Shown: positions 52,630 to 61,233 of the stretch, in pieces | Numbering within the stretch: the first letter of the stretch is position 1 | How the letters are laid out: the number at the start of each line of letters is the position of its first letter | Assembly: GCF_963677945.1 (NCBI RefSeq) | Contig: NZ_OY782578.1 | Coordinates: 3,501,258 to 3,565,257, forward strand | Length of the DNA: 64,000 bases | Origin: an uncultured Bacteroides sp. | Lineage (GTDB): Bacteria; Bacteroidota; Bacteroidia; Bacteroidales; Bacteroidaceae | Reading direction: 5' to 3' | Made by a program: the position numbers and the translations under genes | The notes under the pieces: generated by a model | Database searches by the model: none | The model's input: only the letters and a program-made list of their open reading frames with translations | Told to the model about the DNA's origin: nothing

Positions 52630-54483
52630 CTATTTATTCAAATTAAAATCATATCCTCTAAATACACCTTTCAAATCAGGACCAAAATAGAATCCAGGTT
52701 GAGTTGGCTGATTATATGCCACATTCTGAGTTGCAATACTAATGCGATAAACAGGATCTTCAAGGAATGTGTGAAAACGATACTCTGTAGGAATAGTTGA
52801 AACATATAACCTCAAAGCACTATTGTCTGAAGTTCTGAGCAATACTTCTTCTCTCCAGTCGCCAACAATATCTCCCTGCAAGCAAGGGGTTGACTTTGTT
52901 CCATTATTCCAGGAACACCCATCGGCAACAAAAAGAGGTCGACATTCACCTTCATTCCAGTAATATTTACTAATTGTAATCTTATCAAGAAGCTCACGCA
53001 ATAAATCACCATCCCACCACACTGCAGAATTTACAGGAAGTGTTTTTTTATCAGGATTAACTACCCCACCTTTTATATTGCGTATTCCACCACTTTCCAA
53101 TGACCACATTTCAACTCCCGGATTCCATGGATCTATGTCAGCAGCCATTGCACGCCCTACATCAACAGAACTCTTTACCTGAAAAATAACTTTTCCAGTG
53201 CGCGCATCTCTGAAAGAAGATCCATCGCGTTTGTTCTCATGACAATCCCACACCTGAAGCTCTTTACTTGAAGGATCAAAAGCTGTCATATGCATTGCAT
53301 CACCATGTCCCATTCCAGTAGTGTACAGTCCTTTACCATTATTGTCTATGGCACAAGCTCCATAGATAATTTCATCACAACCATCACCATCTACATCACC
53401 AACACGAAGATTATGATTTCCTTGTCCAGCATAACCTTCATTTCCTGGAATATTTGAATCAAAGGTCCAACGATTTTTCAACTCTTTCCCATTCCAGTCA
53501 AAAGCTGCAAGCACAGTACGTGTGTAATATCCACGACACATTACAACACTTGGGTGAACTCCATCCAGATAAGCTACACAAGCCAGGTAACGATCTGATC
53601 TGTTAGCATGATCATCACCCCATCCCATTAGATTTCCACGTTGCGGAATATAATCTATTGTAGACATGGCAGCTCCTGTCTGTCCATTAAAAACTGTCAG
53701 ATACTCAGATCCGGTAAGGATGCGACCGCTTTCCGCACGATAATCAGCAGTTGCATTTCCTATTATTTGGCCTTTGCCATCGACAGTTCCATCAGAGGTT
53801 TTCATCACAACCTCAGCTTTATTATCTCCATCCAGATCAAAAACCATAAATTGAGTATAATGAGCTCCTGCACGGATATTCTTTCCCAAATCAATTCTCC
53901 AAAGTTTTTCTCCGTTAAGGCGATAACAATCAAAATATACATTGCCGGTATATCCATTGTGTGCATTATCATGAGCATTGGAAGGATCCCATTTCAAAAT
54001 AATTTCATATTGGCCATCTCCGTCAACATCTCCAATACTAGCGTCATTCGGAGAATAAGTATACTTTTGACCATCCGGTGTAATACCGTCAGCAGGCTTA
54101 TCAAGAGGTATATTTAAATAGCCAACAGGAGCATTGGCTGGAAGTGTATATGAACCTGATAACTCTTCACTCTCTTTTCCCTTAATTACTGATTTTACAG
54201 TATAAACCCTCTTTGCGGAATCCGGATCAGAATCTCTGAAGAATGTACCTTTTACAATAGGTTCCTTAGTTATTTTTATTCCATCGCGATAAACATTAAA
54301 ACCTACATTCATCGGATCAGAAGAAAGATATCTCCATGAAACAAAAACATCCTTTGAATTTTCACGAACAGCTACTATTCCTCGTCCAAGCTTTTCACGC
54401 TTCATTGTAGAAAAGTTATAGTTAGGCTGAGCTGTCATCCATAAAGAGGATAATAAAAGCAGTGTTGTTAGAACTTTTTTCAT
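52630..54483 (-). CDS. rhamnogalacturonan lyase, PL11
   Basis: 617 residues with a signal peptide (ends WMTAQ). The N-terminal domain starts EKLGRGIVAVRENSKDVFVSWRYL and is followed by a large beta-propeller with repeated Asp-rich Ca2+-binding turns (IGDVDGDGQYEIILKWDPSN, VFDLDGDNKAEVVMK, VGDVDGDGCDEIIYG). This is the PL11 family, which splits the rhamnogalacturonan-I backbone by beta-elimination and makes the unsaturated ends that GH105 removes. It is the first gene of the operon PL11, tri-modular enzyme, rhaM. Confidence 0.95.
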   Translation of the reverse strand: MKKVLTTLLLLSSLWMTAQPNYNFSTMKREKLGRGIVAVRENSKDVFVSWRYLSSDPMNVGFNVYRDGIKITKEPIVKGTFFRDSDPDSAKRVYTVKSVIKGKESEELSGSYTLPANAPVGYLNIPLDKPADGITPDGQKYTYSPNDASIGDVDGDGQYEIILKWDPSNAHDNAHNGYTGNVYFDCYRLNGEKLWRIDLGKNIRAGAHYTQFMVFDLDGDNKAEVVMKTSDGTVDGKGQIIGNATADYRAESGRILTGSEYLTVFNGQTGAAMSTIDYIPQRGNLMGWGDDHANRSDRYLACVAYLDGVHPSVVMCRGYYTRTVLAAFDWNGKELKNRWTFDSNIPGNEGYAGQGNHNLRVGDVDGDGCDEIIYGACAIDNNGKGLYTTGMGHGDAMHMTAFDPSSKELQVWDCHENKRDGSSFRDARTGKVIFQVKSSVDVGRAMAADIDPWNPGVEMWSLESGGIRNIKGGVVNPDKKTLPVNSAVWWDGDLLRELLDKITISKYYWNEGECRPLFVADGCSWNNGTKSTPCLQGDIVGDWREEVLLRTSDNSALRLYVSTIPTEYRFHTFLEDPVYRISIATQNVAYNQPTQPGFYFGPDLKGVFRGYDFNLNK

Positions 54484-54565
54484 TATTTATTCTATTAAAT
54501 TTTAGGTAACAATTTATATTTTTTTCCTGTTTTAGTATTTAACTGTAAAAGTTATCACTTGGATT

Positions 54566-54596
54566 CAAAAATAGTTCATATTACTATATCAGGAAA
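54566..54596 (-). promoter_or_regulatory. promoter of the PL11 operon
   Basis: On the minus strand TTTC (54596-54593), 19 bp, TATTTTTG (54573-54566). This is one base off the consensus -33 and a perfect -7, about 80 bases before the start. Confidence 0.65.
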
Positions 54597-54642
54597 TGTA
54601 TTTACGTACAAATACATGTAAAAACAAGCAAAACTAAGTTAT

Positions 54643-54702
54643 TAAAATAATAAAGTGAATCCAAAAGTTATATTAAACTTTCAGATTCACTTTATTATTT
54701 TA
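54643..54702 (-). terminator. 19-bp inverted-repeat terminator after CE12
   Basis: Arms 54643-54661 and 54684-54702 are perfectly complementary with a 22-base loop. It separates the CE12 transcript from the PL11 promoter. Confidence 0.75.
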
Positions 54703-54750
54703 CATGAATGTACATTTGAATGGACTTTTTACAGGATAGAAAGTTTTAAC

Positions 54751-55485
54751 CTATTTCATGTGATTACATAATCCTTTTAATCTCAAATCCTTAATTCCTT
54801 CAGCCACAAATTTTGCTATTTGCATAGCTCCTGCCTCTAAAGAATGAGTATCATCCTTAGATCCATCGGGTTTTGAGGAATCAACTCCGGGTTCAAGCCA
54901 CATATAGAGAGACTTTGATTTTTCATCCCCCAACTTTAATACTAGGTCTCTTGTCTTTTGGTTGACATCAATCAGAGGCACATTATATTCTTTTGCAACT
55001 TCACGCGTAATACCCGGATATTGCTTGAGGCGATCGTCTACTAAAACTCCATCTTTAAATGTCCGCATAACTACAGGAGTGAGAAGGATTGAATTTGCTT
55101 TCTTCTGACGAACATCTGTAATAAACTTAATGAGGTTATTTTTGAAGTCTTCGGGCGAAGCATGGCGTTCAGGTTTATTGGAAGTATCATTATGTCCGAA
55201 TTGAATAATTACCCAGTCGCCTTTTCTTATATTCGAAACTATTTCAGTCCATCGTCCTTCATCCTGGAAAGACTTTGTACTTCTTCCAGCTTTTGCCTTA
55301 TTAACCACTTCGACCTTATCATTAAAATACAGAGATAAGAATTGCCCCCAACCTCTCTGTAATGTTTTTGTTGTATCGTATGACTGCGCTGTTGAATCGC
55401 CGGCAATATAAATACGCACTTTATTTGGTACACTTTGAAAACTAAGTAATACAGGGATTAAAATCAGTAATAAAATTCTTTTCAT
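54751..55485 (-). CDS. rhamnogalacturonan acetylesterase, CE12
   Basis: 244 residues of the SGNH hydrolase superfamily: signal peptide, then IYIAGDSTAQSYD (catalytic Ser), GWGQFLSLYF, KAGRSTKSFQ (block II Gly), IQFGHNDTSN (block III Asn) and KDDTHSLEAGA (Asp/His). I start at ATG 55485 (MKRILLLILIPVLLSFQ) because this begins the signal peptide; the frame extends to 55590 but the extra 35 residues do not look like coding. It removes acetyl groups from galacturonate in rhamnogalacturonan, as does the CE12 module in the tri-modular enzyme. Confidence 0.92.
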   Translation of the reverse strand: MKRILLLILIPVLLSFQSVPNKVRIYIAGDSTAQSYDTTKTLQRGWGQFLSLYFNDKVEVVNKAKAGRSTKSFQDEGRWTEIVSNIRKGDWVIIQFGHNDTSNKPERHASPEDFKNNLIKFITDVRQKKANSILLTPVVMRTFKDGVLVDDRLKQYPGITREVAKEYNVPLIDVNQKTRDLVLKLGDEKSKSLYMWLEPGVDSSKPDGSKDDTHSLEAGAMQIAKFVAEGIKDLRLKGLCNHMK

Positions 55486-55521
55486 AATATTGCGATATAC
55501 ATTATTTATATATATTCTGTG

Positions 55522-55529
55522 CAAAAGTA
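55522..55529 (-). promoter_or_regulatory. -7 box of CE12 gene
   Basis: TACTTTTG on the minus strand, 37 bases before the ATG chosen at 55485; a TTG lies 22 bases upstream. It supports the shorter start, because a longer protein would begin before the promoter. Confidence 0.6.
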
Positions 55530-55940
55530 GTTCTTTCCAGATTCTGGTTAACAATATAAAATCTCGACTAATAAAGCGGTAAAACAACAATCACCACTTT
55601 TTTACATAACATAGGCAAAGTTAAGGCTTTTAAAAATTACCAAAAATGTAAATTAGTACAAACAGATGGAATAAATGGCTATTTTCAATAGAAAAAGCGC
55701 AGGAAAACAGACAAATATTACAAGAGATAAATTCATTAAATACAGAAATAATAAAAGGTATTATTCTTTGCGAATAAGCATTAATAAATAAAACATATAA
55801 ACGAAATAGTAAATCTTATATTAAAATCGATTTTAAAAAGCAGATTGAATAATAACCATGTGCACTCATTTTTTATTCATAAATGAATTCTTTTAGATAT
55901 ATTCGTATAATATTCCATTTAAAGACTTAATAATTAAGTC

Positions 55941-55948
55941 TATTTTTG
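55941..55948 (+). promoter_or_regulatory. -7 box of GH105 gene
   Basis: TATTTTTG, perfect match; TTTA sits 20 bases upstream as a weak -33. Transcription near 55955 gives about 53 bases of leader. Confidence 0.6.
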
Positions 55949-56007
55949 CTTACATAATTTTACAAACAAACTTTTTTAATATTATTATAACATAAAAATT
56001 TATATAT

Positions 56008-57132
56008 ATGAAGAAAATATTGGTTTCAATATTACTACTTGGATTAGCATCGGTTCACACACCGGCTCAAACAGTTCCTGATCAGAAAGAAACTCTGAAA
56101 ACAACAATTTTGGTGAACGATTATTTCATGAAGAAATATGCAGACTGTACCACCCCTACTTATGTTGGAAAATTAAGATCCAGTAACCTTTGGACTCGTG
56201 CTGTATATTATGAAGGACTAATGGAACTGCATAAAATATACCCACGCGAGGATTATTATGATTATGCATACACATGGGCATCTTTCCACAAATGGACTCC
56301 AAGATATGGAAATACAACCAGAAATGCCGACGACCAGTGCTGCGGACAAACTTATATTGATTTATATAACATTTGCCCTTCTCCTGAGAAAATTAAAAAT
56401 ATAAAGATAACAATGGACATGCTGGTTAATACTCCACAGAATGATGACTGGTCGTGGATTGATGCCATTCAGATGGGCATGCCTATTTTAGCTAAACTTG
56501 GCAATACGTATAAAGAACAGAAATATTTCAATAAGATGTGGGATATGTATTCGTATAGCCGCAACAAACATGGAGTAAACGGATTATATAATGCTAAAGA
56601 AGGCTTATGGTGGAGAGATAAAGACTTTGTTCCTCCTTACAAAGAGCCTAACGGAGCTAATTGTTACTGGTCAAGAGGTAATGGCTGGGTATATGCTGCG
56701 TTGGTACGTGTAATGAATGAAATTCCGGCTAACGAAACTCACCGACAGGATTATATGAACGACTTTTTAGCAATGAGTAAAGCTTTAAAGAAATGTCAGC
56801 GTGAAGATGGATTCTGGAATGCCAGTCTGCTCGATCCATCAAACTTTGGAGGAAAAGAAACTTCGGGAACATCGCTCTTTGTTTATGGAATGGCATGGGG
56901 TATTAATAATGGTTACCTGAATAGAGCCGAATATCTTCCTATAGTAGTAAAAGCCTGGAATGCAATGGTTAAAGATGCTGTTCATCCTAATGGTTTCCTT
57001 GGTTATGTTCAGGGAACAGGTAAAGAACCTAAAGACGGACAACCTGTAACTTACGATCATGCTCCCGATTTTGAAGATTACGGTATAGGTTGCTTTATTT
57101 TAGCAGGAACTGAAGTTTATAAACTTAAATAA
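56008..57132 (+). CDS. GH105 unsaturated rhamnogalacturonyl hydrolase
   Basis: 374 residues with a signal peptide (HTPAQ end). The (alpha/alpha)6 barrel has NADDQCCGQTYIDLY, DDWSWIDAIQMGMP (candidate catalytic Asp at 152), YWSRGNGWVYAAL and the C-terminal GYVQGTGKEPKDGQP. This family removes the terminal unsaturated galacturonate left by rhamnogalacturonan lyase. It is the second GH105 here after the module in the tri-modular protein, but diverges in sequence, which suggests different chain-length or sidechain preference. Confidence 0.93.
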   Translation: MKKILVSILLLGLASVHTPAQTVPDQKETLKTTILVNDYFMKKYADCTTPTYVGKLRSSNLWTRAVYYEGLMELHKIYPREDYYDYAYTWASFHKWTPRYGNTTRNADDQCCGQTYIDLYNICPSPEKIKNIKITMDMLVNTPQNDDWSWIDAIQMGMPILAKLGNTYKEQKYFNKMWDMYSYSRNKHGVNGLYNAKEGLWWRDKDFVPPYKEPNGANCYWSRGNGWVYAALVRVMNEIPANETHRQDYMNDFLAMSKALKKCQREDGFWNASLLDPSNFGGKETSGTSLFVYGMAWGINNGYLNRAEYLPIVVKAWNAMVKDAVHPNGFLGYVQGTGKEPKDGQPVTYDHAPDFEDYGIGCFILAGTEVYKLK

Positions 57133-57199
57133 TTAGATTCATTAGTGTTAAAGTTGAAATAATCAGTGATTGATTATTAGATTATTTAGATTAGATGAC

Positions 57200-57237
57200 A
57201 GAGAGGAACAATCGTGAGATTTTTCCTCTTTTTTTAT
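57200..57237 (+). terminator. terminator of GH105 gene
   Basis: AGAGGAA (57202-57208) pairs with TTCCTCT (57223-57229), followed by seven T. Confidence 0.8.
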
Positions 57238-57318
57238 TGATGAATAAAAAAAATCTATTCACCAATAAACAAGATTTATTGCCCTATAAATAAAAATCAA
57301 TGGTGAATAAATAACCTA
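57235..57318. repeat. four-unit, 21-bp-period array (array E)
   Basis: Units start at 57235, 57256, 57277 and 57298, each with ATAAA at the same offset: TATTGATGAATAAA, TATTCACCAATAAA, TATTGCCCTATAAA and CAATGGTGAATAAA. The spacing of ATAAA is exactly 21 bp three times. The core resembles a palindrome TTATT-N4-AATAA. It lies directly behind the GH105 terminator and converges on GH42. Confidence 0.75.
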
Positions 57319-57321
57319 TTT

Positions 57322-57395
57322 AAGGAAAGGTTAACAACACGACTTCAGTTCTATATTACCCATTGAAATAATGTAAACCGAAAAGGAAAGGTTAA
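57322..57395. repeat. direct repeat AAGGAAAGGTTAA, two copies
   Basis: Copies at 57322-57334 and 57383-57395, 61 bases apart. They link array E to the GC-rich hairpin that follows. Confidence 0.6.
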
Positions 57396-57433
57396 AACTC
57401 CCGCCGGCTTTTTTTAAAAGCTGGCGGGAGTTT
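57395..57433. repeat. GC-rich hairpin
   Basis: AACTCCCGCCGGCTTTT pairs with AAAAGCTGGCGGGAGTT (one G-T wobble), loop of three bases. A second, weaker hairpin (AACATCC at 57438, GGATGTT at 57470) repeats the plan. Neither is next to a gene end. Confidence 0.65.
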
Positions 57434-57521
57434 GTTCAACATCCGGTTACGTTTTAAAAAAGACAGGCGGGATGTTTTGACGTTGTATTTTTGCGCCATC
57501 TTATTGAAAAACTAAAACCAT

Positions 57522-57838
57522 CCATCACTCCATCACTTTTTCTTGTAATGTATTTAAATATAGTATATTAAAAAGTGAGGGTAGCGTTTTGAACCCTCAC
57601 CAAGCCCTCACTTTTTGGGGCATCCCTCACCTTTTCGAGTTGTTTTTATCCAAATAGAATCAAACTCAACCTGATATTGTTGCTCAAGACAAATTAAGTC
57701 TGAAATCTGCTGAATGTGCTTAAAAAGGTGATGGTTGATGCCTTTTGGTGAGGGTTTGGTGATGGTAGAAATCAATCTATCACTTTGTAATTGACTGTTG
57801 TTTAGCTTATTGTGTAAAAAAGTGAGGGAGTGAGGGTT
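57522..57838. repeat. 317-base non-coding element with inverted ends and internal CCTCAC repeats (element F)
   Basis: The left end CCATCACTCCATCACTTTTT (57522-57541) mirrors the right end AAAAAAGTGAGGGAGTGAGG (57816-57835) with two differences. Internally, GTGAGGG or CCCTCAC occurs many times on both strands (57574-57645 and 57720-57770). The centre is free of repeats. No ORF of note is present. It lies between two convergent enzyme genes and resembles a miniature mobile or repeat-derived element, but I see no transposase. Confidence 0.65.
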
Positions 57839-57898
57839 GAAACTATTTTTTGTATATTACAGTAGGGAAATGATCTATATTTAATCATGCATGACACA

Positions 57899-57937
57899 AT
57901 AAAAAAAGGGTGAAAATCACATAAGCAATTCACCCTT
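57899..57937 (-). terminator. terminator of the GH43-GH42 operon
   Basis: AAGGGTGAA (57906-57914) pairs with TTCACCCTT (57929-57937); the minus strand then runs into seven T. Confidence 0.8.
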
Positions 57938-57960
57938 CTTTTCAAGTATGTATTGTATCT

Positions 57961-60036
57961 CTATTTAAATACTAAAACACCTGCAGTAGGAATTGTTGTT
58001 TCACCAATCAGCACTTTACTTCCTTTTGGTAATTGAAATTCATAAGGCTTATCGGAATAGTTAAGCACTATACCCAAACCGTTTCTATATTCCATGGTCA
58101 CTCCATAAGGAAGGTTCATTACCGGAATATTCAATGTTGCATACAGCTTTGTAAGCACATCTTTCTCCAGTGAACCATCTTTTGAATCAACACCAACGTA
58201 AGTTACAGTTCCTTTACCCAGATGACGCATGGTTACAGCAGGTTTGCCCTCATAGAATTCGCCGGTATAATTAGCCCATACTTCTGTACCTTTATCAGGA
58301 ATCAACATCTCTCCCCAAGTGTTCCAAGGATAGCTTTTTCCGTCCATCGCAACAGTTCCCGGGTCCTGAGGTAAAAGTAGGTCGTAAAAATCCATTTTAT
58401 TGCCGGCTAAATTATCGATTTTAGAACGGAATGCTGCTTCAAACAATCTTCCACTACGATCTTTATGTCCGGTACGGCAAGTAAGTATCAGGTTACCACC
58501 ATTCTTCACATATTCAGTCCAACGGGCAATCAAAGCATCATCAACCAACTGATAAGCAGGGGCTATCATCACAGGATATGCACTGAAATCCTTATCTTCT
58601 GTGATAAAATCAACAGGTGCACCAAAAGCTTTCAACTGGCGATAGTATTTCTCTACATGAGCCATCGTATTCCATGTCTGGTTCTGTTTCTGGCGTTCCA
58701 TGCTCCATGAATTATCATAATTGTAAAGAATAGCAGTCTTACGTGCGGTATACTCTTTTGGCTTATTTTCTCGTGGAGAAGACTCTTTGCGCAATAGCTT
58801 TACTTCCTGCATAAACTGCTGATATTCTTTTCCACCGGGAGTTACAGTTACTCCATCAGTTCCAACTATTCCGTAGTGATATTGCTCTGTTCCATACAAA
58901 GGTTGGCGATAACGGTAAGTGCAAACAAAATCACTACCTCCTGCAAATACACTCCATAACCAAAGTCGGACTGCTCCCGGAAGTGGCTGAGGATTAATTC
59001 CTCCCCAGTTTACTTGGCCAGGCTGAAGTTCCATTACACCGTATGTTCCGTTTACCGGACGGAAAAAATCATTTGCATAAGCTATACGTAGAGGATTTCC
59101 CACACGGTATCCTCTTCTGCCTATGCCTTCATTGTCTCCATAAACCATGTAGCGGGTGTAAGATACAAAATCTAAATCCTTACTTCCTCCAATATGTCCC
59201 TCTTCGTAATTTGGAATATAATTGGTAGTTACCCACTGATTTTTTACGTATTTCTTAATCAGCAAACATTGTTCATTCAGGAATGAGTTTGTCTGTTCTG
59301 CAGCAAAACGGCGATAATCAAGAATCTGATGATGATTCATAAACATCTGACGCATTTTAGGAAGCGTAATTTCATCAAATGAACTATATTGTTCACTCCA
59401 GAACGCTGTTCCCCAGGCATCATTCAATACTTTGATATCATTATTATACTTCTTACGCAGGAAATCACGGTATTGCAGTTCGGCTTTTGGATTAAAGTCG
59501 AACTGAACAGCTGGTTCATTATCCAACTGCCAACCTACAATGCGCGAATCGTTACCATAATGCTGAGCCAGTTTCTCTATCATTTTGAAAGAAAGTTCTC
59601 TGTAAAGCGGAGATGTAAAAGATGCATGTTGACGAGAACCATGATCTAGAACTGTACCATCTTCCTGTTTGAGAAGAATTTCCGGATATTTTCTACTGAG
59701 CCATACCGGAGGAGTTGCTGTTGAAGTACACATTACAACTTTCAGCTTATACTTGGCAGCCAAAGCAACAGCTCTGTCGAGCCATGCAAAATCGTATTTT
59801 CCTTCTTCAGGTTCCAGTTGCGCCCAGGCAAATTCGGCAAAGTGAGTAAACTCAAAGCCCAGATCGTGCATTTGCTTAAAATCTCTCTCCCACTGACTTT
59901 CGTTCCAATGTTCGGGATAATAATAAACTCCTGTCTGAATCAGATCTTTGTCTGAAAACCATGCCTTTTTATTCTGCGAAAACGAGAAAAGAATGCTCGC
60001 ACACAAACAGAATGAGAGTAAACAAAATCTTTTCAT
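57961..60036 (-). CDS. GH42 beta-galactosidase
   Basis: 691 residues with a signal peptide (LFSFSQN end). The TIM barrel begins QTGVYYYPEHWNESQWERDF. The general acid/base Glu is in GWQLDNEPAV (about 174) and the nucleophile Glu in GVMELQPGQVNWG (about 336). A trimerisation domain with AILYNYDNSWSME and MIAPAYQL follows. It trims galactose (or arabinopyranose) from rhamnogalacturonan-I sidechains. It lies 16 bases after the GH43-like gene on the same transcript. Confidence 0.93.
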   Translation of the reverse strand: MKRFCLLSFCLCASILFSFSQNKKAWFSDKDLIQTGVYYYPEHWNESQWERDFKQMHDLGFEFTHFAEFAWAQLEPEEGKYDFAWLDRAVALAAKYKLKVVMCTSTATPPVWLSRKYPEILLKQEDGTVLDHGSRQHASFTSPLYRELSFKMIEKLAQHYGNDSRIVGWQLDNEPAVQFDFNPKAELQYRDFLRKKYNNDIKVLNDAWGTAFWSEQYSSFDEITLPKMRQMFMNHHQILDYRRFAAEQTNSFLNEQCLLIKKYVKNQWVTTNYIPNYEEGHIGGSKDLDFVSYTRYMVYGDNEGIGRRGYRVGNPLRIAYANDFFRPVNGTYGVMELQPGQVNWGGINPQPLPGAVRLWLWSVFAGGSDFVCTYRYRQPLYGTEQYHYGIVGTDGVTVTPGGKEYQQFMQEVKLLRKESSPRENKPKEYTARKTAILYNYDNSWSMERQKQNQTWNTMAHVEKYYRQLKAFGAPVDFITEDKDFSAYPVMIAPAYQLVDDALIARWTEYVKNGGNLILTCRTGHKDRSGRLFEAAFRSKIDNLAGNKMDFYDLLLPQDPGTVAMDGKSYPWNTWGEMLIPDKGTEVWANYTGEFYEGKPAVTMRHLGKGTVTYVGVDSKDGSLEKDVLTKLYATLNIPVMNLPYGVTMEYRNGLGIVLNYSDKPYEFQLPKGSKVLIGETTIPTAGVLVFK

Positions 60037-60052
60037 AGTATTAGTATTTAAA

Positions 60053-60994
60053 TCAATTTTCTTTCAAAAGTTTTTTCAAAACCGATTTCTTAACCGGGAA
60101 TGCTGTTCCATGACGGGTTCCTTTAGGAAAAGAGACTTCATCCGATACATCTTCCCAGTGAATACGGTCTTTTGTACGTACCGCACCATATTTATGATTG
60201 CGATATTTATCAAAGTAAACATATAGATAATCACCTACCAATAGTGGAGAAGGTCCTTCTGCCCAATAATCACCAGTGATTGGTGCCGATACTTCTACAG
60301 GAAATCCCTCCTGAATATTTTTAGTTTTAGTTATGCGCAGGTTCTTTTCAGGAGGATTGGAATTTTCGTTCTTCACAACCATTATCAGCTCTTTATTCTT
60401 ATCCTTTACAATAGCAGCATCAATCACACTAAAATCAGGGTCAAAGAACATCTTTGTTTCCGAAAATGTTTCAAAATCTTTGGTTGTAACATAGTAAATG
60501 CGGTGATTCAATCCTTTTTCGCTTGCACTAGTCTGCACTTCTTTATGCCTGCCCGGAATTGTAGTAGCCCAGAAAATATAATAAGTCTTTGAAGGTTCAT
60601 CATAAAATAGTTCCGGAGCCCAACAATTGTGAGCATTAGGTTCATGCATCATTACCGGGATAGCTTTTTGTTCCGACCAGTGTATCAAATCTTTTGAAGA
60701 AGCATAACCAATAATACGATCTGTCCAACTGGAAGTCCACACCATGTGAAAGGTTCCATCTGGTGCCTGACAAATGCTTGGATCTCTCATTAATTTATCT
60801 TTGCCAACTGTAGCCGATAAAAATGACTTTCCATTTTTCAGAGCGTTCCATGTTAATCCGTCATAACTATAAGCCAGATGAAGCCCATCTTCACTATTGC
60901 CTGTGAAGTATGAAAATAGATATGTTTTCCCCCTCGCATGAAGAAATGTTACGGCAAATAAAAACAGAAAAGAAAAAGCGAATAATTTTTTCAT
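60053..60994 (-). CDS. GH43-like secreted glycoside hydrolase
   Basis: 313 residues: signal peptide to about 21, then a five-bladed propeller pattern with YLFSYFTGNSEDGLHLAYSYDGL, LMRDPSICQAPDGTFHMVWTSS (Asp as base), CWAPELFYDEPSKTYYIFWA (Glu region) and FSVIDAAIVKDKNKELIMV. It resembles the third module of the tri-modular enzyme (about 735-1030). Probable arabinofuranosidase or galactosidase on sidechains; the precise subfamily cannot be told by eye. First gene of the GH43-GH42 operon. Confidence 0.85.
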   Translation of the reverse strand: MKKLFAFSFLFLFAVTFLHARGKTYLFSYFTGNSEDGLHLAYSYDGLTWNALKNGKSFLSATVGKDKLMRDPSICQAPDGTFHMVWTSSWTDRIIGYASSKDLIHWSEQKAIPVMMHEPNAHNCWAPELFYDEPSKTYYIFWATTIPGRHKEVQTSASEKGLNHRIYYVTTKDFETFSETKMFFDPDFSVIDAAIVKDKNKELIMVVKNENSNPPEKNLRITKTKNIQEGFPVEVSAPITGDYWAEGPSPLLVGDYLYVYFDKYRNHKYGAVRTKDRIHWEDVSDEVSFPKGTRHGTAFPVKKSVLKKLLKEN

Positions 60995-61019
60995 AAAACA
61001 ATAAAATTAGACGTAAGAA

Positions 61020-61049
61020 TTAATAAGTGTACAAATATACACTTATTAA
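61020..61049. promoter_or_regulatory. palindrome overlapping the GH43-GH42 promoter
   Basis: TTAATAAGTGTA (61020-61031) and its exact complement (61038-61049) flank a six-base centre. The centre and right arm give TATATTTG on the minus strand (61039-61032), a perfect -7. A protein on the palindrome would block or alter this promoter. It sits in the divergent region with the GH2 gene. Confidence 0.6.
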
Positions 61050-61233
61050 AATGAAAGGAAAAAGGAGATATATGAGAATATCATAGAAAGTAGGGTAAAA
61101 CAGATGTAAAATTGTACAAATGGCTTTAAATCGAAGCATAATTATACGAAATTCTATGTTTATGTACTACTTTCTATTTATACAAATTTAGAATGCCAGT
61201 ATCTTAGCAACATGTAAACTATACAATTAAATT

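Larger units (their letters stand above)
55486..56007. other. divergent 522-base control region
   Basis: Lies between the CE12 gene and the GH105 gene, transcribed away from each other. It has one -7 match towards each and otherwise AT-rich DNA. I could not identify a regulator box; the HTCS is the natural candidate binder. Confidence 0.5.

Noticed and set aside
53641-54117. 158-codon antisense ORF in the PL11 gene
   Set aside because: Repetitive Ile/Ser-rich translation typical of the reverse strand of Asp/Gly-rich Ca2+-binding repeats; the PL11 frame is certain.
55486-55590. 35-residue extension of the CE12 protein
   Set aside because: It would precede the signal peptide and overlap the probable promoter at 55522-55529.
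57522-57838. Insertion sequence
   Set aside because: It has inverted ends but no transposase frame and no target duplication I can see; kept as a non-coding repeat element.
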